From Sclerurus mexicanus (lineage: Eukaryota; Chordata; Aves; Passeriformes; Furnariidae): a stretch of 64,000 nt of DNA. Each line of letters begins with the position of its first letter. Position 1 is the stretch's first letter. The notes under the pieces are model-generated. The model was not told where the DNA came from. It saw only the letters and a list, made by a program, of their open reading frames with translations, and did not search any database. Positions 40,401 to 52,400 of this stretch are shown piece after piece. The translations under genes and the position numbers were made by a program. The stretch lies in the NCBI GenBank assembly GCA_013396755.1, contig VWZF01003357.1:256873-320872 (forward strand), written 5' to 3'.

Positions 40401-43400
40401 ACATCTAGTTTAAATCTCTCCTCTTTTAGTTTAAAACCACTCCCTTTTGCGATAACCCACACTGACTCGTGGAGACAGTGGGCTGAGGGCCTTTAGCCCT
40501 CAGGGAGGGTGGGAGGGAGCTGCAAAGGGCTCACAGCCCACATGGGATCACCATGTTCCCACTGCTGGACTTCTCTCGGATTCTCCTCCAGCTCATGGGA
40601 CCCATGTCCTGAGCAGTGACCCTCTGGCCAATGGGTCCCACCAGGTCACAGTGCTGGGCACTGCAGCATGGCACTGCATGGCTGGTGCCCATCCTGATTT
40701 AAGGAAGTGGGTCCTTCCACGTGGGAAAACATGGTGTCAAGCAGGTTTCCCTGGCCTTGCTGACTTCCCTGCCACCCGGCACAGGGTTCTGCTGCGGGTG
40801 CGAATGCTCTACTACCTGAAGGCTGAAGTGCTGGGGGAGGCTGCAGATAAAGCCTTTGAAGGGACCCCTGCCAGGTAGGAACCTAACGGTGAACCCCTGC
40901 AAGGCGTCTCGGGCTCGAGCACTGCCCTAGCCATCCAGCCCAGCCACATCTGGGCTCACTGCAGCTCCCAGCGAGCTAAACCTGGGGCTAAAATACTCAG
41001 GTCTTGCTGAGGCAAAACTGTACCTTCAGGCAGCCACTCTACCTGCTTAGGGACCGCGGCCATAGCAGCCCTGCTGAGGCAGCTCTGAGAATGCAACACC
41101 AGCCTGGGGGCTGTGAGGACTTTCTGGGGCACCCTGCAGGAAAATGGCCCCATGTGCTGCTTGACAAATGGGCTCTTAATCCGAAGTGGCAGTCCACAGA
41201 AACTGCTTCCAGTCTCAGGGCCAGGCCTGAGGAGGGCATGCCCCATCACTGTGGCCTGCAGTGCCTTCCCAGCACTGGGGACAGTGAGACTCACAGACTC
41301 TGTAATGCCTACAGCCTGCCAGCTCCTGACCTTCCTGCAAAGACTCAGCTAACTCTGTTTCACAGAGAAGTGTGCTATGCTGATCTTATAGCTTAATTTC
41401 CCCAGTCAGGGGCTGTTGCCTTTCCCAGCACAGCCCCATCAGCACCAGTCTATGCAGTGAGACACTGTTCTTTTGGGGCTGGTTTTGGGGTAGGTTTCCC
41501 CCTAGAGGTGCTGTTCTGGTCAGATGGGATCTCCAGTCCTCTGGTGTTGCTGGGGTGGGAGGGAAGAGGGGCTGGGCAGCCTCCCCATCACCGGAGCAAG
41601 GGGAGTGGCAGGGCAGTGGGTTGTGGCGAAACCCAAGCTCCAGCTCTGACCCCAGGGAGATGTGTGCCCATGTCATGGCAGAGCCCCGGGCCAGTATATA
41701 TTAGCAGTCCCCAGCCATTGAGCAATGGCTCCTGCCTCCCCCTGTCCCTTCTGAGTGATGCCCAGTGCCCCTCACTGTCTGGTGAGACTGGGAGAGGGGT
41801 GTTCATACCTTGTCTGCCACAGGGAGCTGGATGTGCTGCTGCCAGACATTGACTATGTGGAGATCCCAGTGGACTGGTGGAATGCTGAAGCTGATAAATC
41901 CCTGCTCATCGGTGTTTTCAAGCACGGTGTGTACCCAGCTGACTGGTGGGTGCTGGTGTATGAGGGAATTAGTACCTCTGGTACCTGGAGGGGCCATATG
42001 TCAGGGCGAGAGGGCAGAGCCGTGTGCCACAACCATACAGGGCCAGAACAGCTCTCCCCAGGTGCCAGCAGCGTGGTGGGGGCAGGGGGGACAGGCACCC
42101 TGCAGTGCCCAGGGTTGCAGACTGATTTGCCATGAGCAGCATGCAGTTGCCAGCTGAGGGCGAGGAGGAAGGTACAGAGCTTTTGATGGCCTTGTCATGG
42201 AGTCCCCATGCACTTTGAGGAGCCACAGGGCTGTTTGCCCCAGCAGCACTCTACACGGGTGCTGTGCACAGCCCTGTGGGCACGGTGCTGCTGCAGGCAA
42301 GGCTGTGCTGCTGTGGGAAGGGCTGTCAGTGGAATGGGAAGGCTGATATTTCCCTTTTCCTCCTGCCTAGGGGAGAGCCGTTAGCAGCTTTTGGGGAAGT
42401 GTTCAGAATTTCTGGGGTGAGAATTGCTCTCCCAGCAGCACAGAGGGAGTGAGAGCCAGGTGGGGAACTGTGTCCCAGGAGGGGGAGGTTTTGCCAGACC
42501 AGGCTCGGGCCTTGCTCTGTGCTGTCTGTCTGTGTTCTGACGTCCGCGGCGGTCGCAGGGTACGAGCGGTATAATGCCATGCGGGCGGACCCGGCTCTGT
42601 GCTTCCTGGAGAAGGTGGGCATGCCGGACGAGAAGCTGCTCTCTGCCGAGCAGGGTGTCAGCGACGGCGCACAGGATGCTGCTGAAAGGTGGGCAGGGGA
42701 CGGAGCCAGGCTCTCGGTGTGTCTGGCTCGCTCCTGGGGACAGTACGATGGGCTGAGCTGTGCACAGGGAGGAGGGAAGGAGCAGGCTGTGCCTCTGAGC
42801 ACAGAGGGGAGGCCAGTGGGGAGCTGGTCCCCAGTACCGGCAGGGAGGGGTGGCATGAACACCAGTTCTTTGCTTCCTGCTGCCAAGGACTGGCACAGCC
42901 ACAAGGGCTGCACTGCCACTACCAGGGGACTGATTCACTCTCTCACCCAGGGGCAGTGCGGAAAAGGAAGAGAGCAATGGAGAAAAGCTGGAGGGGCTGT
43001 CAAAACAGGAGGTGAGTGGATTTTCCAGTGTTGAACATATATCTGCTGCTGGCAGGCCTGTCCTGCTCTGCTGCAGGCTTGGCCCCATCAACTGATGCCT
43101 CTTCTCTGCACTGCCAGTGCCCCATCCCATCTGCATTGCCTCTGCTCCCTGCATCTCTCTGTGTTTCCTGTGGACCTGGGCAGGATCCACCCCGTGGGAA
43201 GCTGAGGGAGATTTGAGGGCTTGGGGTGCCCAGAGGTGCTGGCTCTCTCTCACTTGGCTTCAGCAGCCATGTGGGGCCCTGTCAGAGGAGCTGGGAGTGT
43301 CCCAAAATGGCCCTAGGTAGAGGAAGATCAGGGAATGTGGCAGCATGGGAGAGTGCAGGGTTTGTTTGAGCAGCTAAAGCTGTCACACTGCTACTGTCCT

Positions 43401-46400
43401 GGGCAGTGGCACTACATACAGCCTGTGTCACTGTGGCGGACCTCCCCTCCGGGCCCAAAATGGACAGCACTGCCTCTCTGAGCTGTCACCTCCCCTGTCC
43501 CCACTGCTCTGATCCCATGCACTGAACATAGCCAGCGACTGCAGGCTGAGGGCACAGGACACACGACCCTGCCTGTCTTAGCATCTGCACCCTGCTAAGG
43601 ATGGGTGGGCTGCAGTTGTGGGGTGTTCTCTGTGGGGCTGAGCCTTCTCTGATGGTTTCCTTCTGCAGGACATCGTGGCTGCTGGGGTGGGTGAAGCCAA
43701 TGAGAAGCGGGACGAGCCAGCGGCAGGTGAGGCCATGGGTCTGCAGTGTGGCACATGGCTTCCCAGGTTTGGCATGGCAGGGCTGCAGTACTGTGCCAGG
43801 CTCTGGTTGGTGGGAGGGACACACTGCTGAGGCGGGGAGACACACTGCTCTGTGTTAGTGGATGATGTAGCTCAGCCTGGAACTACGTCTTGTGCAAAGT
43901 CACAGGTGACCCAGAGGTGGGCCATGTGGCAGGGCAGCCAGGGTCCCAATTACTTCCAGCCAAGGCTGCCCAAGATGACTAGAAGCCATTAGCCTGCCCT
44001 TGTCCATGCAGTTGCCTGCATGAGATGAGCATGCAAGGTCTCTGCAGTAGGCAGTGCTGGCACATGTCATGGTCTGGCTGGCCCCACTGCTGAGCAGGGA
44101 GCTGCAGTCCTCTCCCGTGCATGGCCTGGCCCAGGGCCATCATTGCTACCCTCGTCTCTGCCTCTGAGCTCTCTCTGAAGGAAGCTAAGACATGGTTAGG
44201 CTGTGAGCCAACAGGCCCCGGGATGGTGACCGTGGTCCCCCACTCATAACTGATCCCTGATGCTCCCCATGGGAGGGAGGAGGTGGGAGGAAGCTCTTGG
44301 AGCTTGTTGTAGAGGTGTGGGAACCGGCAGCTTTGCATGTGCGCTAAATACTAATGTCCTTGCTGATGTTTGAAGCCCAGGATGGCTCCGACTCAGACAG
44401 ATCCTGCTGGCCTGTCTCCTCTGCTCTCACGGCCAGACTGAGGCGACTCGTCACCGTCTACCAGCGCTGCAACCGCAAGGAGCTGCCTGCCCGCGCCGAG
44501 ATGCTGGTGCCTGGTAACCATGGCTACTGGCTGCAGGACGAGGTGTTCCGGAGAGCCTCTGAGATGGACTCGGTGAACAAAGAAATGCAGAAAAGGTAAT
44601 GCAGCAGAGGGGCCTTCCCAAAGCTGATTTATCGCGCTTGAATTCCTTGCCTCCCTGAACTGACCCAGGTAGAAGTCGTCACAGCTGTCTGTGCAGCTGG
44701 CTGCTCAAGTGATGGAGTCACGTCGGTCCTTGCTGGGCAGGGAAGTCTCCTGTATGCTCGTCCCTGGAGCAGCCTGCAGTGCAAACTGGAGTTTACAGGT
44801 AGCATATGGTGATGCTGAAAGGAAGGGAGGGGACAGCTCTTCAGGTTCAAATCGAGTGTCTTCTGGGCCAGGGTCAGCCCCAGCAGAGTAGGTACTGCTC
44901 TGAGCAGAGTTGCCCTTGGGACACACGTGACAGCTGAGCGCTGTCACAGCCCGTGAGCAATGTCTTTCTGACCCTTGTGGCTCTCATGCCACTGCCTTTG
45001 CCTCCTGCTCATGGCCTCAGAAGCCCAGTGGTGACATGTCCTGGTTGCACTGTGCTCCCATTTCTTTTATGCCCCAGTAAGTGGAAGGGTGGCACCCTGA
45101 GTGGATCTGCAGAAATTGAAAGGTGTGCCCAGGGTCATGTTGCTGCCATCGCCGCCAGTCTCCAGTGCAGCCCTGGGACTGGGACTCTGTGGTCAACAGC
45201 CTTTGATAGCTTTGTCTCCTGTGAACCTCTCCCCACAGCAGGACCCCACATAACCACATGGTATCTGTGCTATGCTCTGCTCTGTTCATGGCCTCCTTGT
45301 ATGGAAGCTGTTCCCATTCTTCTTCCTCTGGACTTCTTCCAGTTGTACCATCCCCTCTTTGATATGGGAACATCAGCCTGGTATCTCCTCTTTAATTCTC
45401 TGGGCTTTTTGCCAGGGAGGTCTTCTTACAGGAGTTTCCCACCAGCCTTTGATTTGAGAGCTTTCTACAGACTCACTGTTGGGCTCCTTGATTTGGATCA
45501 TTAATATATGTATTAACTTTCTTCATGTTATTCTCATTATTTTTTAAATGAAACATGACTGCAGAGGGCTCACACCCCCTGGGAACAGGGGTGGAAATGC
45601 TGGTCCAGGTGTATTTTGGGGAGTTGTCACCTGTCACCCTGTGTGCTCTCACTTGACGTGTCCTACCTGCTTGCTGGTGCTGGCTCAGAGCTGCAATTCA
45701 GAAGAGCTGAGATTGGCTTGAAGCTTTCTTTAGCCCTCAGCTCTCCCTTTTCTCTGCCCTTGCCCTGCCATGTGCACCCAGGTCTGTGCTCTGTGGCTCT
45801 TTCTCTGTACTGTGTTTTCCCAGGACTGTATTTGCTCGGGACACTCTTCACTATATCCATCCTGGATTGTTCCTGTGAGTGATCCCCATAAGGTGAAAGC
45901 TCAGAGGGTCCAAGCCAGCGTGAAAGCTGTGCTCTAACAGTGCTGTAACTGAAGCCCCCCATCACCACAGCTGCTTTCCTTCAGTGAGGAGGACGTGACA
46001 CCCACCCCTGGCACCCAGGAGTCCACAGCAGTCAGCAGGGCGGGTGGTGTTTGTTACTGCGACTCTTAGAGCAGCAAGGCCCAGTTCCCATTTGCCTCTG
46101 GAAGAGGCTGGGTGAGAGCTGTGTCTGCAGATCCTTCCTAATAGCTGCTACAGAGAATTGGCCTTTCCATGCAGGTGATGAAACAACTTGATGTGGCAGG
46201 ATGCGAGTGGATGGGATAGGTTTGTGCCTCCACTGAAGCTACTGGAGCCTGTGTCCTGTTGGCAGCACAGCCCAGAGCTGCACTCAGGTTTATTGAAACA
46301 GCCAAGAGGTTTTTTTCAGCAGTGGCTCGAGAGCCAGAGGGCCCATGGCCTCTGCTCCTCCTCCCTGTGCACCATAGGGCAAAAAATCTCAGGTTGGGGT

Positions 46401-49400
46401 GGTCTCCCCAGTGTGCTCCTCCTGACAGTTCCCCCCAAAGCTGGTGGTCAGTAACTACACAGTGCCCTCTGAGCCTCTGCTTGGTGCTGTGCCTAGGCTG
46501 GGCCCAGAACATGTCTCAGTGGAATTCCTGTCTCCTCCCTGCCCCACAGGTGGACCAGGAGGGAGCAGGCAGATTTCTACCGCACCGTCTCCTCCTTTGG
46601 GGTTATCTATGACCAGGAGAAAAAGATCTTTGACTGGGCCCAGTTCCGAGCCATCTCTCGACTGGAGAAGAAGACGGATGAGAGCCTGGAGAAGTACTTC
46701 TACAGCTTTGTGGCCATGTGCAAGAATGTCTGTGGTCTCCCTCTCTGGAAAGAGGATGGTAAGTGGAAATTGCACAGCCTATGGAGTGGTAATGAAAGGT
46801 CCATGTAGACCTGATCCCACTGTTCTTGTGGAGCAGGAGAGCAAGGGAGGAGTTTCAGGAACAGTTGGAAGCAATGAGACACCAGGCAGGCCATGGGCTT
46901 GCAGCAGTCATGCATTTCTGGCTGCCTTGTCCCTACCGTGTACTGCCTCACCAGCACAGCAGGAGGGTAGAACAGCCCTGTGGTCTCCAGATCCTGCTCT
47001 CACAGATCTCTTGGAGCTCTTGTATGAAATCACAACCACTTCTGTCCAAGACAGCAATCTCTGCATGTGAGAGACAAGTAGAGAAGCAGCACACACAGCA
47101 GCACATCTTCATGCTGAACGTGAGGGTTATTTGGGTGAGCTACATCGCTGCTTTCTCTCTGATCATCTCCCTGCTGGCGCTGGACAGAGTCCACTCCATG
47201 CTCATGCTGACTGTGGAGCTCTGCTGCAGGGTAAAGGGAGTCTGAACCCTGTGCAGGAGGCTCGAGAAGCCTGGCCAACACAGAGGGCATCCATTTGCTT
47301 TGAGTGCTCTGCAGAGGCCCTGCATTGGCACTGAGCAGGACATGGCAGATGCAAAGCTGCTTTGGGACTATTTAAGCACAAAGTGATTTGCTTCCAACAG
47401 CAGCAGAAAATGTTTTGCCTCGGACCTGTCAAGGAATCTGGTCTCAGGTGCAGTTCTTTGCATGTGTGTGTTAGTGTCTTAGACAGGTGTTCCTCATCAG
47501 AATTGCTGCACAAGCTGCCCTCCCCTGAGAACGGGCTGAAAGGCTACCAGAGGCTCAGACCCCGGGGAGCCACTCCACCAGCAGGTCCAGGCAGCTCCAG
47601 CACTGCTGATGCTGATGGAGATGGCAGTGCTGAGGAGAGTCTTGACAAGACTTTGAAATCTTCTGCAGCTGGTGTCGCTCTTGATACAGCTGCTGAAGTC
47701 AAGGGGTTTTACTGTCCTGTGTCCATTTGGTGGGATGTGACTGGAAGCTGGTGAGACTGGAAAAAGAGGCCTCAACAGTGGCTACAAACACTGGCTGCAC
47801 CTCACTTACAGTCTGAGCAAGGGTTAAAACTGCCTCTGAGGAACTCTCACCAACCAGTATAACATGGCCTTGGCTTTGATGTCCCTGCTGTAGGTCCTCC
47901 AGACCCTGACATCTACGTGGAGCCCATCACAGAGGAACGTGCTGCCAGAACCCTCTACCGCATTGAGCTGCTGCGAAAGGTGCGCGAGCAGGTGCTCAAG
48001 TGCCCACAGCTCCACGAGCGGCTCAAGCTGTGCCGGCCCAGCCTCTACCTGCCGGTCTGGTGGGAGTGTGGCAAACACGACCGTGACCTGTTGATTGGCA
48101 CCGCCAAGCACGGCCTGAACCGCACTGACTACTACATCATGAATGACCCCCAGCTGTCTTTTTTAGATGCATACAGGAACTATGCCCAGCATAAAAGAAC
48201 AGGGCTCCCAGGCCCAGAAACCCTGTGCTGCCTTTACCAGACTAATTCTAAACTCTACAGTTCCCCTCTGTACAGCCAGGTGGACCAGACCTGCGAAACC
48301 CTGGAGAATGAAGCCGAGAGTCAGATCAAGCTGGAAACCATGGACAGCACCACATCCCAGGCTGGAGGCAGCACACCAGATGCAAACTGTGAAACATTCA
48401 TGTCTGAGGTCCGGGACATCATTTCCAGTAACTACGACGAGAGCTCGCTGCCAGAGTCATTGGTGTGCATGATGTATGACGAGAAGGCCTGTCACAGCGA
48501 GCAGAGCTCCCTCGCCAGAGACAGCCCAAGCTGCACAGATGTTGGAAGCAGCGTTGCCAAACTCTCTGAGGGCAAGCTGGAGGGGGACGAGGATCCATCC
48601 AGCTGTGATGCAGATGCCATGAGAGAGGCTCCCTTCCTCGAGGGTTTGCAGGTGGGCTCTGACCAAATGGATAGTCAGAACGAGGAAGCTGAGCCTTCAC
48701 CTTCTACCCCTGAGAGTAACCCTTCTCAAAGCATCCCAGCTGGGCTAGACAAAGCCTTGGAGCAGAAGGGAGCCCTCGCCAGCCCAGTGGCAGGGCTGCC
48801 CGAGCACGGCGCCATGGAAAGGGTCCTAAGCATGGGGCTCTACAGTCCCAGTCTCCATAACTATGAACTGAAGGTTCCTCCTGAGCAGAGGTTCATCAGT
48901 CTGCTGCAGGAAAAAGGAATGGAGGCAAAGTCAGGGCCAAGTCAGAGCCACAGTGAGGAAGATGAGGAGGAAGAAGAGGACGATGATAACTCCGAGGCAG
49001 CGGCAGATGCTGTGGAAGGCTTGAGTGGTCCCCGGACCAGGGCCAATTGTGATCCCGAGGCTAATGAACTGGGGGGTGAGGAGCAGAGCTCTGGCCTCCC
49101 CACACCTGAAGACACTTGCCCAGAAGACATGAATGGCGAGAGGGAGCCCCTGGGGCTGGGGGAGTCCAGGCCAGAAGGCAGAGAGGACCGTGGCTTGGAT
49201 GAGGAGAGCACTGGGCAGCCCTCACTGGGTCAGGCTCAGAGCCAGCCCTTCAGCATGCCCACACCTCTGCTGGGTGCCTCAGGTGCAGAGCCCCCTCATG
49301 CTGGGGGGGAGGCCTGGGGCCAGGGGGCTGAGGGGCAGGCAGGCTGCACAGAGGCCCCGCACCCCAAGCCCCAGGGTGTGAAACAAGAAGAGTGTGAGAA

Positions 49401-52400
49401 CAGAGATGAGGGGGAGAAAGCCAGCAGAAGCCAGAGCCAAGGTATGGTCCTGAGAGCTCTCTCGTGTCTGGCTTGGGTCAGAGGGACCTGCTGTCCTCCC
49501 TGCAGAGCCAAAGCTGGGGGCTGCCCAGCCCCTGGAGTGGCCTCCCATCTGCAGGAGCTGGGGTCCCTGTAGCTGCTGTAACTGGGGGAAAAAAAGGGTT
49601 GGGGGCTGCATTTGCCAGCAGGGCTGGCCAGAACTCTCCACCCTGAGCCCCAGCAGCCCGTCTGCCATGAACATGACATGGAATGCAGGACTCCCTTCCT
49701 AGGGTGAGCAGCTCCTTTTGGAAAGGCATATGTGCTCCTCTTCACCCACCTGGGGTATGGGGATGGTCAGGGTTGGGGTCTACTGCAATACCAGACTCAG
49801 CCCAGAAGAGGGATGTCCCTTGGGCTGCCTGCCCTAACCCAAATGCTTCTTCTCTTGCTGACTGTTTGGGAAGTGGGACCTTGGGGGAGCCAGTTGGGCA
49901 TGGGTGTGGGAAGGTGTGAGGAGATGCTCCCACGTCAGGAGGGAGAGAAAGGCAGGGTGGTGATGGGCTCTGTGCTCCTTCACTTTCTTAGGTGGTCCAG
50001 AGAAGTACTTGGAGGAGGAGAACAAAAGTTCTGCTTCTGTCCTGCCCGGGGAGATCGATGACCTTCAGGATGCCCGGGCACCGACCATTGCCCAGCTGCT
50101 GCAGGAGAAGACACTTTACTCCTTCTCTGAGTGGCCTAAGGTGAGGCTAAAAAGAGCACTGTTTGGATCAAAGTGTTCCTGTGTAATCCTGACCGGTAGT
50201 GGCTCACACAGACAAGCTCTGCTTCCTGCTCCTCCGCATATGGCTCCCAATGGATGCTCTGACTGAGGTGCTCTTTCCAAGCACCTGTGCTGTGGAGATG
50301 CTTGCCCCCAAAGCAGTTCCTCACCAAGCTGAGATCACCTGGGCTGGGCTTGGCTTTAATCCTGAGCTGACATACATGTGTGAGTCATTCCACTCTCAAC
50401 TTGCCACCATGCAATTCTGTTTTCAGGACCGTGTGATCATCAACCGTATTGACAACATCTGCCACGCCATCCTAAAGGGCAAGTGGCCTTCCTCCAGCCA
50501 ACAGTTCGAGGCACAGAGCCTGCTGACAGCTCCAGCCGTGGCCAGCAATGCCGGCAGCAGGAGCAGCTTCGCTGAGTCAGAAGCCCCTGATCCCAGCTTC
50601 AGTAATGGGGTGTTAATCTCACAGGTACAAAAGGTGAGGGGGTCCCTTAGGCAGTGACAGGCTCAGGACTCTTGGGTGAGACATTGCCCAGAACTGCTCA
50701 GGAGTTTCCCAAATGGGGCCTCTTGGTGCCACTTCTGGTGTATAACACATGGCTTAACCCACTTAGTCCCTTCCCCTGAGGGCTCTTGGTGATCTCCCTG
50801 TGCTCTCAGCCCCCCTGCTCCCCTCCTGGTAAAGGCAGCTGTTCTTGGCAGCTCTACAGCCTCTGTGGAGCACCCAACGTGGTCAGAGGGAAAAGGGGAC
50901 ACTGCCCTGGTATTTCGTAGGAAAGGGTGCAGGAGAAGGCACTGCCCCATCAAGTCCCCAGCTCCCAAGTAAGTCCCAGTCCCCCAGTCCACAACGGTCA
51001 CGTTGGACAAGACACAGAAGCTCAGTCTGGGCAACCTGCCTGGCCACCCTGCAGCTGGCGGAGCAGCGCTCCTGCACCATCCCCAAACAGGGAAAGAGGA
51101 GTAAGGAGCCTGACCGTTAGCTCAGTCCTAGTGTGAAAAGCTGTGGTCCCTGGGCAGTGTGGGAGCAGCCATAATCTTCTCTGTGGCTTTGGTACACACA
51201 GGAAGGTTTCCTGAGTCCTGCCTTCACAAAAGACGAGCGGAAGAACAGGAGATCTTACGAATTTGAGATGGAGAGAGATGCCAAACAGAGGAGCCTGGAG
51301 CAGCTGGCAGCAGCCCATGTCCATTCACCCATTGTGCTGAACGGCTGGCGGGAGGCAGCAGTGGACTTGTCCAGAGCCTCTGATGGGTCCCCGGGGAACT
51401 CTTCTCCTTTCCCCCTGAACGCGAACATGCCCAAACTGGGGACTGTGAATGCCCTCCAGGGCTCCCTGGGCATGGACTTGTCTGGCATCTTACAGGCAGG
51501 GTTAATCCATCCTGTCACAGGACAGATTGTAAACGGCAGCCTTCGAAGAGATGATGCTGCCATGAGGAGGAGACGGGGCAGAAGGAAAAATGTCGAAGGG
51601 ATGGACCTCATCTTCTTGAAGGAGAGGCCTCTACCAAACAGGCTGCAGGTGGGTTGGTCCTCTCCCCTTTCACATGGACCCAGTGGGGTCAGCACAGTTT
51701 GTCTCATGGCCCAACTGTCCCCTCCAAGCTCTGCTGCCCCTGACATTGCAGGACCTCCTTCAGGACAGCTTGGCTTGTGCAGGAGCAGATGCTGCTCCAG
51801 GGAGGAAGGGAAGTTTTCCCTCTGGTTTGCAGCACTCTGGAGCATTTGGGTCCTGCTGAGCGTTATCAAAAGCTGTTATCGTCTCACCCCAGGGGATGTT
51901 TAGGATTAGAGAACATGAGGAAAGATCCTTGACTTTACTAGAGCTATGGCCAAGAGCCTACTGCACCTGTTTTTCTTCTACCCTGGGATCCACTCAAAGA
52001 AATAGGGAACTCTGAGAGCAAGACCAGTCCCTCTAGATGAGTTTTAGGAGTGATCTAGGGGAAGTTGATCTTCCTGGTGATTAGGGTGTTTCCAGGTGAG
52101 TTCTGAAGTGTCTCCCAGCTCTCTCTGCCCTCCCTCCCACCAGTGCTAGGGGTGGAGTGGAAATGTAATGTGTGGTGGTGGGTGGTGGTTTAAGGAACAG
52201 ACACTGGGAACATGTGGATTAGTCTGTCATGGGAGCAGATGACCCTCTTTGGGAGCTCTGCTTCTTGGGGTACACATGCATCACCACATGCTGCTGATGG
52301 CTCTCCCTGCTCCTCCCTCCACGGCAGGACGTTCAGGAAGACCAGCCGCAGCCCCCTCAGAACAGTTCCCTCCCTGATGGGCCGGTTGCTGCTACCTCAG

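Larger units (their letters stand above)
40179..47893. other. Introns between CHD6 exons 22 and 30
   Basis: Contains the reverse CR1 directly after exon 22. Introns 27 (43727-44375), 28 (44596-46549) and 29 (46759-47893) show no supported genes. 45480-45560 is AT-rich. Confidence 0.75.

Noticed and set aside
47362..47754. Open frame before exon 30 with a Ser/Gly/Asp-rich, coding-looking peptide
   Set aside because: No match to CHD6 between exons 29 and 30, which join in phase without it, and no good donor at its end.
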